Below the pieces are notes generated by a model. The model saw only the letters and a list, made by a program, of their open reading frames with translations. It made no database searches and was not told the DNA's origin. Of a stretch of 64,000 nt of DNA, positions 45,940 to 54,813 are shown one piece after another. This DNA comes from Adhaeribacter arboris (GTDB taxonomy: Bacteria; Bacteroidota; Bacteroidia; Cytophagales; Hymenobacteraceae). Numbering within the stretch: the first letter of the stretch is position 1; every line of letters starts with the position of its first letter. A program made the position numbers and the translations under genes. The stretch covers positions 5,208,001 through 5,272,000 of the forward strand of contig NZ_PYFT01000001.1 in NCBI RefSeq assembly GCF_003023845.1, given 5' to 3'.

Positions 45940-46698
45940 ATGGAAACAGTACAATTATTGGTATTAGACATGGCGGGCACTACGGTACAAGATAACAAAG
46001 AAGTAGAAACCTGCTTCGCCGAAGCGGCCCGGCAAACGGGATTACTCGCTTCGGAAGAACGCATATTGGCGGTGCAAGGTATGGCCAAACGAGCCGTCTT
46101 CGAAATGCTCTGGCAAGAACAAACCAACGAACACTCCGCCGCGCTCCAGGATAAAGTGGAACATTCGTACCAGGTATTTCGGTCTATTCTGGAACACCAT
46201 TACCACACCCATTCCGTAAAACCAACGGAGGGCTGTTTAGAATTATTTAGGTTTCTGAAAAAAAATAACATTAAAATTGCTTTAACTACCGGCTTTTACC
46301 GCCAGGTAACCAACATTATTTTAGAAAAATTAGGCTGGCTGAATGGCTTAGATAAAAACTTTATTGGTAATGAGAATTCCTTATTAAATATGTCTATTGC
46401 CAGCGATGAAGTCGAACAAGGCCGCCCCAGTCCTTTCCTAATTCAGAAAGCTATGCGTACCCTTGGTATTACCGATTCTAAAAGAGTGATTAACATTGGT
46501 GATACGCCCTCTGATTTAGCTTCTGGTTTTAACGCGAATTGTGCCGCTAGCTTTGCCGTAACGAATGGTACGCATACCCGGGAGCAATTGCAACAATACC
46601 CGAACGACGGCTTATTTGAGTCCTTAACTGCTTTCCAGCAATATCTAAAAAAGAATGATTGTTTTGTAAAACTGCCCGTTTCCGCCGTAAATTTTTAA
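45940..46698 (+). CDS. PhnX-like phosphonatase (HAD-family C-P bond hydrolase)
   Basis: 252 residues, cytoplasmic. HAD motif 1 is LVLDMAGTTV: nucleophile Asp 10 with the DxAGTT form that sets the phosphonatase group apart from ordinary HAD enzymes. The cap domain has Lys 50 in VQGMAKRAVFEML, in the region of the Schiff-base Lys of phosphonoacetaldehyde hydrolase. Motif 2 is ALTTGFYR; the usual motif-3 Lys is replaced by Arg in EQGRPSPFLIQKAM, as in PhnX; motif 4 is INIGDTPSDLASG. Probably hydrolyses phosphonoacetaldehyde or a close relative to an aldehyde and phosphate. Divergent from the XRE-cupin gene. Whether the substrate is hydroxylated phosphonoacetaldehyde, as proposed for the PhnX-like clade, cannot be told. 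Confidence 0.85.
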   Translation: METVQLLVLDMAGTTVQDNKEVETCFAEAARQTGLLASEERILAVQGMAKRAVFEMLWQEQTNEHSAALQDKVEHSYQVFRSILEHHYHTHSVKPTEGCLELFRFLKKNNIKIALTTGFYRQVTNIILEKLGWLNGLDKNFIGNENSLLNMSIASDEVEQGRPSPFLIQKAMRTLGITDSKRVINIGDTPSDLASGFNANCAASFAVTNGTHTREQLQQYPNDGLFESLTAFQQYLKKNDCFVKLPVSAVNF

Positions 46699-46764
46699 AA
46701 AATCACGCCTCTTCGAGCTTGAGATTTAAATCTCGGCCCCTTATTATCTACTATTTACCGGAAG

Positions 46765-46985
46765 GTATTTTTACCACCCCTGCCCCTCCTAAAATAGGAG
46801 AGGAGCTTTTTACAAATGCCATTTAGCGAGTATCAAGAACCATAATGCTTTTGCGGAGAATCATCCTCTTTTCGCAAGTAAAACTTTGTTGTTTATTATG
46901 GCACGGAAGTAAATTCGCGCCATAGTAAACTTTTGCTTTTACAAAAGAGAAAAGAAACTCCCCTCCTTGGATAAGGAGGGGCGGG
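46765..46985. repeat. Second MITE-like palindromic element
   Basis: Left end CACCCCTGCCCCTCCTAAA (about 46774) and right end with the complement of CACTCCCGCCCCTCCTTAT (ending about 46979) form long imperfect terminal inverted repeats; each end also folds on itself. About 165 bases of unique sequence lie between them. Placed between the convergent PhnX-like and AP-superfamily genes, so it may also end transcription. Confidence 0.5.
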
Positions 46986-47050
46986 AGTGATTGATTCTTT
47001 ATCAAAGCAAACAACATTATATCACCAGCAATCTTTGACAAAGCCTATTT

Positions 47051-48163
47051 TTACCGGTTGGCTCGGATGGGAGCGGAAAATGCCGCCGATACCGGCGCAC
47101 CGGGTTTGGGGTTATTCGTGTAAGAAAGGCCCAGTAGCGTAGCCATCGTACTAGCCACTTGATTTTGGTAGAATTGCCCCGCGGTTTTTACCTCACCCAT
47201 AGCCGGCGTATCCGGACCAATAACGGCTAGCCAGATGGCATCCGCCCCATTTACGTCTTTACCGTGGTCTTTCCAGGCGCCGGCAGCCGCAGCTCCCCGC
47301 CCATGGTCGGTGGTAATTAACAGAGTGGTTTTGTTGCGGTATTGCTCCTCCGTTTGCAAGAAATGCCACAACTGCTGAATAAAAGAATCGGCATTGTTTG
47401 CGGCGTGTAAATAAGCGCCGTACTCGCCCTGGTGGGCAAAATCGTCGGTTTCGTCGAAAGCCATAAATAATACCCGGGGCTTGTTTTTTTTAACATAAGC
47501 CAAAGCGTACTGAAAAGTAAAGGCATCCAGCCGCACTTCGCCTAACGGATTTGGAATACGGGGCATTAATTCGTTCAGGATTTTTTCGGTATCGGTTACG
47601 TTACTGCCGGTAGCGGGCTGCATGCCGGCGCTGACCGGAATGCCACTGCGCTTATCGTTGATGATAAAAGGAAAAACTTCCCAGGAGGAAAATGCGGCTA
47701 CTTTACCGGCAAAAGCGGGCTGCTTGTTTAAGTACTCCAGCACGGTGGTATTAGCATTGTAGTTTTTATCGTTGCTGTTTACCTTTTTATCGGCAAAGCC
47801 GGTTAAAATTTCGTTGTAGCCCGGGTACGAAAACCATTGATCGTTGGTCACGTTTACCTTGTTGTTCAATTTGCGGTTTCCGTAGATCTGGCCGTTCTTG
47901 GCAATTTCGCCCCACAGAAAGGGCATTAACGTTTGCCGCCGTTCCTCCAAGGTATTTTTCGCAAATACTTCGGCTTGCCCGTTCGGGCCTTTAAAAGCTT
48001 TTTGTTGTTTAAATAAAGTAGAATCGGCCCCGTTAAATATTTCTTGCCAGCGCATGCCGTCGAGGGTTACAAGCACGACATTTTCGGTTTTTAATTTTTG
48101 GGCTTTACTGGCGGAGATACCAGTAAGGAGTAATAGTGCAAGTAGATACAGGTGTTTTTTCAT
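47051..48163 (-). CDS. Exported alkaline-phosphatase-superfamily hydrolase
   Basis: 370 residues. Signal peptide (ends near SKAQ). AP-superfamily core: first metal Asp 35 in LVTLDGMRW, probable nucleophile Ser 112 in SYPGYNEILTG, and metal ligands in AFDETDDFAHQGEY, TTDHGRG and WKDHGKD. Related proteins include phosphodiesterases, sulfatases and phosphonoacetate or phosphonate-ester hydrolases; the residues do not decide among them. It follows the susCD pair on the same strand, after a terminator and two structured elements, so it is probably part of the same functional locus. It could trim phosphonate esters or phosphate esters in the periplasm before inner-membrane uptake. Confidence 0.84.
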   Translation of the reverse strand: MKKHLYLLALLLLTGISASKAQKLKTENVVLVTLDGMRWQEIFNGADSTLFKQQKAFKGPNGQAEVFAKNTLEERRQTLMPFLWGEIAKNGQIYGNRKLNNKVNVTNDQWFSYPGYNEILTGFADKKVNSNDKNYNANTTVLEYLNKQPAFAGKVAAFSSWEVFPFIINDKRSGIPVSAGMQPATGSNVTDTEKILNELMPRIPNPLGEVRLDAFTFQYALAYVKKNKPRVLFMAFDETDDFAHQGEYGAYLHAANNADSFIQQLWHFLQTEEQYRNKTTLLITTDHGRGAAAAGAWKDHGKDVNGADAIWLAVIGPDTPAMGEVKTAGQFYQNQVASTMATLLGLSYTNNPKPGAPVSAAFSAPIRANR

Positions 48164-48246
48164 GTTTGAAGGAAATGATTTTTACTGGTAATTTTTGTTG
48201 GCGTAGCTTCGACGGACGCTTTGGTTGCTCAGATATTAACCCTTCT

Positions 48247-48280
48247 GCCCTCCGGGCACCTTCCCTAAAAACAGGGAAGG
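48247..48280. repeat. Two short hairpins upstream of the AP-superfamily gene
   Basis: GCCC-TCC-GGGC (48247-48257) and CCTTCCCT...AGGGAAGG (48259-48266 with 48273-48280) lie side by side about 85-115 bases before the minus-strand start at 48163. They could be part of another repeat or a structured leader. Confidence 0.4.
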
Positions 48281-48573
48281 AGATACAGTTGACGCTGGAA
48301 TGCCCGAAAATTAAAAAACTAAAGACTCGCTGAAACAACGGAACAGGTTAGCGTCCCATTTTGCACCGGGCTAAAGCTGTTTGTTGCATATCTTACTAGT
48401 AGAATTTAATTTTTTTAATTTATTCCCATTGTCATTCAGGAGGAACCTATTTGGCTACAAAGCAAAAAAGTTTTACTCCGTAGTAGCATCTCTTACATCC
48501 CGAAAGTAAAGTAACACTTTTGCAACTTTAACCGGTTAGCTATTTTATCCGGTGAAAAGTCTCCATTCGGAGC

Positions 48574-48752
48574 CGTTCCGTTCTAGTTTATATCGCGAGC
48601 GTCTACGCTCGTGAGAAGTATCGTCCGGCCTCTGGCCGGTAAAATAAAGGCCTGTTTTTTACGGCTCTGTTCATCTGACTGCCCGGCCAGAGGCCTACCA
48701 GATAGTAGCCACGAGGCTTGAGCCTCGCGCCAGCTTAATATTTTTATAGAAC
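48574..48752. repeat. MITE-like repeat, copy 1
   Basis: A 179-base element almost identical to copy 2 at 50609-50786; only about seven bases differ. Hairpins are CGAGCG-TCTA-CGCTCG, CCGGCC-TCT-GGCCGG and CGAGGC-TTGA-GCCTCG, and the ends carry a degenerate inverted repeat GNCGTTNNGTTCTA. It sits downstream of the susD terminator and upstream of the AP-superfamily gene. Non-coding. Confidence 0.8.
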
Positions 48753-48870
48753 ATTACGATCCTACCCTTCGAAGGGAATTAGGGGGAGAACTCTGCGGTT
48801 GAATGTTCCAAATACTAAAGGGAATGAAGAATCTGGCACTTGGCCCATACCGATTCAAATAGCCCATTTA

Positions 48871-48910
48871 AAAAAATACCTGGCTGCTTTCATACAACCA
48901 GGTATTTTTT
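48871..48910 (-). terminator. Terminator of the susCD transcript
   Basis: Perfect 13-bp stem (48871-48883 with 48898-48910, AAAAAATACCTGG) six bases past the susD stop, followed on the minus strand by a T run within the stem end. Confidence 0.85.
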
Positions 48911-48915
48911 AAATT

Positions 48916-50490
48916 TTACTGCAGTAACCACATTACGGCGTCTACGTCGTCTTTCCCGTTGAATTGCCTTTTGATGGCTTCGGTGTAATTGGCGGCGTTG
49001 GTGCTGCGTTCGTTATCGGGGTACTGCCAGCGGAGCGGTAAAGTGGTACGACCGCCGCCGGTGCCGGGTCCGCCGACGTCGAATTTGGGAGTACCGGTGC
49101 GGCGGTGATTATAGAAGGCTTCCCAGCCGGAATTTTGAAAAAAAGCAATGTATTTCTGCGTGAGTACCTGCTCTAGGCCTTGGGCATTATTACCGGCGTA
49201 TTTTACTTTGGGCTGAGCGTAATAATCGGCAAAGTTAAAGGGCAGGGCATACGTATCGTACTCGCCAATTTTACCGTCTTTTTTTAACAAAAACACGCTG
49301 TTGTCGCCTTCTTTAATGCCGTAGAAGCTTTGGGAAGCCTGGATGCCTTTGGTATAATACTCTTCGGCGCTGCCGGGAGCCCAGCCTCGGTTCAATCCTT
49401 CGGCAATGTTAAAACACAACTCGGGGTAACCGATTTGGATAGTGGGTTCGCCGGTGTACGAACCGTAGTAGCGGTAACGGTTAATGAGCGAGTATTGGCC
49501 ATTCTGCACTTTCGTCGACATATCATCCAGCCCTTCGTCGGAAGGAGCTCCCTGGTAGGCCTGGTGATCCAAGGGGCTTAAGCCACCGGCTACTTTGGCC
49601 GGAGCGGGTTCGGCGAACACAAATAACCGGGGATCTTTTAACTCGCGCAACGGCGTGATAATAGCGGCGGTCATGTTGTTACGTAAAGCGGTTTTACCAA
49701 ATTCATCCGGGTTTAAGGGGTATTTATTCACCGACGTATTGTACACGTACTGCATGTTATCGGTGAGCGTATTCATTAAAGGATATTTAGCCGGATCGGC
49801 CAGAATGGCAGCAAACTGCTGTTTAATGTTTAATTCCGGGTCGTTTTCTTTTTTGCTCAGGCTAATTAATACCCGCATTTTGTAGGTATTTACCACTTTC
49901 TGCCATTGCCGTAAATCGTTGTTAAAGTAAATATCGCCGCTTAAGGTATTGCTACCGGCCGCAATAAGCGCGGTTAATTCGGTATTCGCTTCGTCGAGCC
50001 ATTGCAAGGCTTGCAGGTAAACGGCTTTCTGGGTATCATACTTCGGACTCACGTTATCAATGCCTTTCAGCGCATCCGTCAACGGAATGTCGCCTACGCG
50101 CTGGGTCATGTTGACGAAGAAAACCGCCCGGAAAAATTTACCCATGGCCGCGTACGGGTTCACTGCTTCGGCCCCGTTGCGAATGGCTTCTTCTTCCATT
50201 TTGGCCACGTTTTTTAAAGTAAAATAATTTAAATCCGTAGTGGTCCAGGTGTATTCCTGGTTGCTGTAGTAATTGTAGTTACTGGCCCAAAACTGGTTGT
50301 ACTGCTGGGTACTGTTCCAGGCGCCTTCCGACATATCGTTGAGGATGCCGTTAAACACCAGCGAAGCGGGTACCGTAGTGGGCCGGTTCGGATTTTTCTC
50401 CAATTCTTCAAAATCATCGCAGCTGGTGGTTACGAACGCCAAGCTTATAGCGAGCAAACAAAAGAAGGTTTTGGTTATATAGCGTGTCAT
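48916..50490 (-). CDS. SusD/RagB-family outer-membrane lipoprotein
   Basis: 524 residues. Lipoprotein signal with lipobox VTTSC (Cys about 24) followed by the acidic DDFEELEKNPNRPT, then the TPR-rich SusD fold (motifs AAMGKFFRAVFFVNMTQRVGDIPLTDALKG and LCFNIAEGLNRGWAPGSAEEYYTKGIQAS), C-terminal GRTTLPLRWQYPDNERSTNAANY. It resembles the SusD-like_2 branch. It caps the SusC channel and delivers ligand. It is downstream of susC, with a MITE-like repeat in the 346-base gap, and is followed by a strong terminator. Context suggests a phosphonate or phosphonate-bearing ligand rather than a glycan; that is inference. Confidence 0.92.
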   Translation of the reverse strand: MTRYITKTFFCLLAISLAFVTTSCDDFEELEKNPNRPTTVPASLVFNGILNDMSEGAWNSTQQYNQFWASNYNYYSNQEYTWTTTDLNYFTLKNVAKMEEEAIRNGAEAVNPYAAMGKFFRAVFFVNMTQRVGDIPLTDALKGIDNVSPKYDTQKAVYLQALQWLDEANTELTALIAAGSNTLSGDIYFNNDLRQWQKVVNTYKMRVLISLSKKENDPELNIKQQFAAILADPAKYPLMNTLTDNMQYVYNTSVNKYPLNPDEFGKTALRNNMTAAIITPLRELKDPRLFVFAEPAPAKVAGGLSPLDHQAYQGAPSDEGLDDMSTKVQNGQYSLINRYRYYGSYTGEPTIQIGYPELCFNIAEGLNRGWAPGSAEEYYTKGIQASQSFYGIKEGDNSVFLLKKDGKIGEYDTYALPFNFADYYAQPKVKYAGNNAQGLEQVLTQKYIAFFQNSGWEAFYNHRRTGTPKFDVGGPGTGGGRTTLPLRWQYPDNERSTNAANYTEAIKRQFNGKDDVDAVMWLLQ

Positions 50491-50608
50491 TTTTTTAAAT
50501 TTTTAGTAATAATCATTCTTGTTCCGGGCGAGAATAGTAAATCGGCTACCTGAAACTTCCGATACTATCCACTTCAAGTATTTTGTTCTCTTGGAAAGGG
50601 TTTAGGGT

Positions 50609-50786
50609 CGTTCCGTTCTAGTTTATATCGCGAGCGTCTACGCTCGTGAGAAGTATCGTCCGGCCTCTGGCCGGTAGAATAAAGGCCTGTTTTTTACGGC
50701 TCTGTTCATCTGACTGCCCGGCCAGAGGCCTACCAGATGGTAGCCACGAGGCGGGAGCCTCGCGCCATCTTAATTTTTAATAGAAC
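50609..50786. repeat. MITE-like repeat, copy 2
   Basis: 178-base direct copy of the element at 48574, placed between susC and susD. Its last hairpin keeps the stem CGAGGC/GCCTCG while the loop changes from TTGA to GGGA. Non-coding. It must be transcribed if susC and susD share an mRNA, so it may act as an RNA structure there. Confidence 0.8.
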
Positions 50787-50836
50787 TAAACGGCCTACCT
50801 ACCAAGGGGGACTTTTCACTTTGTTTCGAGAATTTC

Positions 50837-53800
50837 CTAAAAAGTAAAATTCAGGTTAATGCCGTAACGTCGGGTAGTCGGCGTTTGCAGCGAGGAGTAG
50901 TTATTGTTGCCGTATTGGTCAATATCCACGTCTTTTTCTTTGGCAAAGTACAGCAGGTTGCGGCCCACCAAGGTAATGCCGGCCTGGCGAATAAAGCTTT
51001 TGCCCAGAATACTAGCGGGTAATGAATAGCCAATGGTTACTTCCCGTAATTTGGCGTAGGTTTTACTAATCAGGTCGCCTTCGTCGATGGAATGATAGCG
51101 GCTGATGTAATCCTGCAAGAAGGTTGGCGTGTTGTTGGCCTTAAACTGCAACTCGCTGTAATTGCTGATTAAACCGGTAACCGGGTCGTATTTTATTTCG
51201 CCGCTGGCTACCTGCACGCCTTCCCCGATCCAGGATTTCACGCCTTTGGTATCTTGTTCGCGAGCCACGCCCATGGCGCCCTCGATAGTAGCAATGTGGC
51301 GGCCCCCACGGTACGTCTGGCGTTTAATGTAATCGACCATCACGCCGCCAACCCGGCCATCAAACTGGAAACCAAAATTTAAGCCTTTGTAGCTAAAACG
51401 GTTGGTTAAACCCCACACCCAATCCGGGTTAGAGTTGCCTAAAAACTGCGGCCGCGGATAAGGAATCGGCCGACCACCCGCATCGTTGATAATCTGGCCG
51501 TCGAACTCGCCTCCTTCTACCCGGGCGTATTTCTGCGAATAATACGCATCGGTACGGTCGCCTACGCGGTAAAAATTATACAGTACATCTAAGCCCGGCG
51601 GTAATTTGGTGTACACTTCTTTGTACGTCGACCAGTTGGCCGTTACGTCCCAGCGGAAACCTTTATCCGTTTGCACCGGGTTGCCCGAGATAGTGGCTTC
51701 CCAACCGTTTTTGCGCGTTTCCACGGCGTTAATCAGCAAAGTATTATAGCCGGAAGTTTCGGAAATGGGTACCTGAAATATTTGCGGACCGTCGTTGTAG
51801 ATAAAGTAGTTGACATCCAAACCTAAACGATTTTGCAGGAAGCGTACGTCCAGGCCGGTTTCGTAATTGGTGCGGCTGAACGGTTTTAAATTCGGGTTAT
51901 TAATGGTGTTGGTGTAATAGCCCGCCACCTGGTTATTATACAATAAAGGAGTGGTATACACCGCGCTGTTCTCGTAAGAAGGGCCTTCGTACGACGATTC
52001 GTACTGTGACCCGTAACTCAACGGGTAAGAACCGGCGGGCGTAGCGCCAATGGTGCGGCGGGTTAAAGCGCCTTTTACATTGGCGTAAGAGCCCCGTAAT
52101 TTTAAAAATGAAATGGCTCGCGGCATCGGAATGACATCCGAAAGCACCGCGCTCAACGCCAAAGAAGGATAGAAATAAGAATTGCTCTTAGCCGGTAAAG
52201 TAGACAAAATATCCTGGCGGCCGGTACCCGATAAAGTTAAAAAGTTGCGGTAGGTTACATCTAATAAAGCATACGCCCCAACGACGCTCATGGGGGCATT
52301 AAAGCTGGTCGCAATGAGCGGATCGCGGGTGTTGCCTAAGTTATAGCCCGAGGGATTGAGCGAAGAAGCCGGTACGTTTAAATAATTCGTCGAAACATAG
52401 CTGGAGTTATACTCAAAATCGCGGTAAGCGCCTCCTACCGAGGCCCGTACGTTAAATTGCGGCGCCACATCTTTGTTAAAAGTCAACAGCACATCGGAGT
52501 TGGTTTCAAATAAATGACGGGTATCTTCGCGGTAATCGCCTTTCGCTTCTTCGCGGCCGTATACCGTGGCCGATTGCGGAAACTTCTCGCTGCGGAATAA
52601 GTCGTAGGTAGTGGCCTGGGTGCGTACGGCTAAATCCAGGAAATCCGTGAACTTGTACTTTAACTGCATGTAGCCGTACACGTCGGTTTTGTAGTGGCTG
52701 CGGAGCCATTCGTGGGTAATAAAATACGGGTTGTTGTAGCGGGTATACTCGGCGTAAATCTGCTGGATGCCTTCTTTGCCGGGCTGCCAATAGTTTTTCA
52801 TGTCGTCGATGTTCCAATCGGCGCCGCCCCAAATGGCAATGTTATAGATCATGCTGTTCGGGCCGTAGTTAACGTCCGGAATGTTGGGCGTATGCTGGCG
52901 GTTAAAGTTAATGTTGGAATCGAAGCGTAGCTTCTTCGAGAAATTATAGCCGGCGGATAAGTTAAAATTAAAAATACCGAGCTGGGTATTGGGCACCAGG
53001 CCGCGCTGGTACGAGTTAGAGGCCGAGAAGCGCAAATCGTATTTATCGTTGCTGGAAGAAACCGCAATGTTGTTCGTAGACAAAATACCGGTCCGGATAA
53101 AACGGCTTAGATTATCTTTGCCACGGGCTACCCAGGGCGTACCTTGCCGCACGCCGTTAATGACCGGGCTATCGTACTGCGGAATCAACTGACCTTCAAA
53201 CTTAGGACCCCAGACATCGTAATCGGCATCGTTCACGCCACCGCCTTTGCCGTCGCCGAAAGCGTATTTGCCGTGGTCGCCGGGGCCGTATAAATCCTGC
53301 ACTTTCGGAATGGCAATAAAACCATTGTCGAACTGCGTAGTAGAATTTACCTCCACCGAAAAGCCGCGTTTGTCTTTGGAGCCGCGTTTGGTAGTAATCA
53401 TAATTACCCCAAACTGCCCGCGGTAGCCGTACAAAGCGGAAGCCGAAGGACCTTTTAACACGGTGTAGGTTTCAATGTCATCGGCGTTAATGTTCCAGGT
53501 GTCGGAGTTAATGGGTACGCCATCCACCACAAATAGCGGCTGGTTGCCCCGCAAAAGCAAGGAGGGCGGTCCTAATAATTCGGCCGAAGCCGCTACCGTT
53601 AAACCGGCTACTTTCCCCACCAGGTTGTTTAAAGGGTTGGGTTCGCGGGCTTTCACCAGGTCGGCGCCTTTTACTTCCTGAGTGGCGTAGCCTACTTTGG
53701 CTTTATCTTTTTCTATACCCAGAGCGGTTACCACTACTTCGTTTAGTTGTTTGGTATCCACGGCTAATCGCACGTCCAGAATGGCCTGGTTGCCCACTTG

Positions 53801-54085
53801 GATTTCTTTCGGCTCAAAACCAATAAACGAAAATACCAGAACGGCATCGCCCGAAGCGGCCTTAATGGAGTATTGCCCGTTAGCATCGGTAACGGAACCG
53901 TTAGTGGTGCCTTTTACCAGAATCGTTACGCCGGGTAGCGGCGTTTCGTCCTGGGCTGAAACCACTTTACCCCGCACCGTCACCTCTTGGGCCAGCACCG
54001 GGACTAAAAAAGCGAAATAAAGCAATAGAACCGGACAGGCAGAATGCAGCAGCCAGCGGGTTTGTTTTTGTAAAAGGTTTTTCAT
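50837..54085 (-). CDS. SusC/RagA-family TonB-linked outer-membrane transporter
   Basis: 1082 residues. Signal peptide (ends PVLAQ), CarboxypepD_reg-like domain (about 33-110: VRGKVVSAQDETPLPGVTI, GQYSIKAASGDAVLVFSFIG), TonB box region LNEVVVTALGIEKDK, plug domain with the SusC signature (LLLRGNQPLFVVDGVPINS; ADDIETYTVLKGPSASALYG), then a long beta-barrel ending GINLNFTF. It forms the channel whose lid is the SusD protein encoded next. No anti-sigma/sigma genes lie nearby, so control probably comes from the local cupin regulator or a phosphate-responsive system. The ligand is inferred from the surrounding phosphonate genes. Confidence 0.93.
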   Translation of the reverse strand: MKNLLQKQTRWLLHSACPVLLLYFAFLVPVLAQEVTVRGKVVSAQDETPLPGVTILVKGTTNGSVTDANGQYSIKAASGDAVLVFSFIGFEPKEIQVGNQAILDVRLAVDTKQLNEVVVTALGIEKDKAKVGYATQEVKGADLVKAREPNPLNNLVGKVAGLTVAASAELLGPPSLLLRGNQPLFVVDGVPINSDTWNINADDIETYTVLKGPSASALYGYRGQFGVIMITTKRGSKDKRGFSVEVNSTTQFDNGFIAIPKVQDLYGPGDHGKYAFGDGKGGGVNDADYDVWGPKFEGQLIPQYDSPVINGVRQGTPWVARGKDNLSRFIRTGILSTNNIAVSSSNDKYDLRFSASNSYQRGLVPNTQLGIFNFNLSAGYNFSKKLRFDSNINFNRQHTPNIPDVNYGPNSMIYNIAIWGGADWNIDDMKNYWQPGKEGIQQIYAEYTRYNNPYFITHEWLRSHYKTDVYGYMQLKYKFTDFLDLAVRTQATTYDLFRSEKFPQSATVYGREEAKGDYREDTRHLFETNSDVLLTFNKDVAPQFNVRASVGGAYRDFEYNSSYVSTNYLNVPASSLNPSGYNLGNTRDPLIATSFNAPMSVVGAYALLDVTYRNFLTLSGTGRQDILSTLPAKSNSYFYPSLALSAVLSDVIPMPRAISFLKLRGSYANVKGALTRRTIGATPAGSYPLSYGSQYESSYEGPSYENSAVYTTPLLYNNQVAGYYTNTINNPNLKPFSRTNYETGLDVRFLQNRLGLDVNYFIYNDGPQIFQVPISETSGYNTLLINAVETRKNGWEATISGNPVQTDKGFRWDVTANWSTYKEVYTKLPPGLDVLYNFYRVGDRTDAYYSQKYARVEGGEFDGQIINDAGGRPIPYPRPQFLGNSNPDWVWGLTNRFSYKGLNFGFQFDGRVGGVMVDYIKRQTYRGGRHIATIEGAMGVAREQDTKGVKSWIGEGVQVASGEIKYDPVTGLISNYSELQFKANNTPTFLQDYISRYHSIDEGDLISKTYAKLREVTIGYSLPASILGKSFIRQAGITLVGRNLLYFAKEKDVDIDQYGNNNYSSLQTPTTRRYGINLNFTF

Positions 54086-54813
54086 TGTTGGCTAATTTTT
54101 AAGTAAAAGCTTGGTAGTGGTAGCGCTCACCGGATAAATAAAAAAATCCATCCGGTTAATTCCGTTAGAAGAAAAACTCACCTTGGAGACGGGGTAAGAA
54201 CAAATTGGAAGAATAAGGCCGGATGAACTAGGTGTTTAAAACCAGTTCCGGGGTTAAGTTTTAAGTAGTTGTTTTTATTTCATAGGGTGTAGTAAAATAG
54301 GTCCGGCAACTGTACGTAAATTTTGCATTAGTAGGGACAGGTGCATTTATTCGATTTTATTGCGATGCTCTTATCCTGATTAAAGCTACTCCGTAATTAA
54401 CGGAGGTAATTCTAGTAATGTAACTGGTTACGAAGCCGTTACACTTTCGCGCGGGTAGTGCATTAGATCTTTAACCCCCCTCCGGATGTTCCTGGGTAGG
54501 TTTTCTATTAGGCCCTCCCTTTTAGTGGCGACTATACCGCAAAGGTGCTAGTTTTTCTGCTTTGGCTCCTAAATGGGTAGGTTATATAATTGTTACGAAA
54601 TGGTTAAATTATGTTGACTAAAGGTATATTTTCTCCGGCAGGATTTCTAGTAAATGGAACGGTAGTAGAGAAGAATTACAAAAAATTTAAAAATTATAAC
54701 TTCTTAGCACGTTAATTATCAGCTTTTTAAAAATATTATCTTTCAAGCAATTCTGTTTGCCCGGATAAAGAATAAAATACAAAGTGTTGAGCAATGGTAA
54801 ACAGAAAACTGAC
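54086..54813. other. Intergenic stretch upstream of susC
   Basis: AT-rich region expected to hold the susC promoter. A near match to the -7 box (complement of TAAAGGTA) is present near 54620, too far for a simple leader. No gene, clear hairpin or repeat copy recognised. Confidence 0.35.

Noticed and set aside
47051-48163. PhnA phosphonoacetate hydrolase
   Set aside because: The AP-superfamily fold fits, but the protein has a signal peptide and no specific residues that would prove phosphonoacetate hydrolysis, so only the superfamily is called.
42629-50786. Complete insertion sequence
   Set aside because: The repeats have inverted ends but no coding sequence, and no transposase gene occurs in the window.
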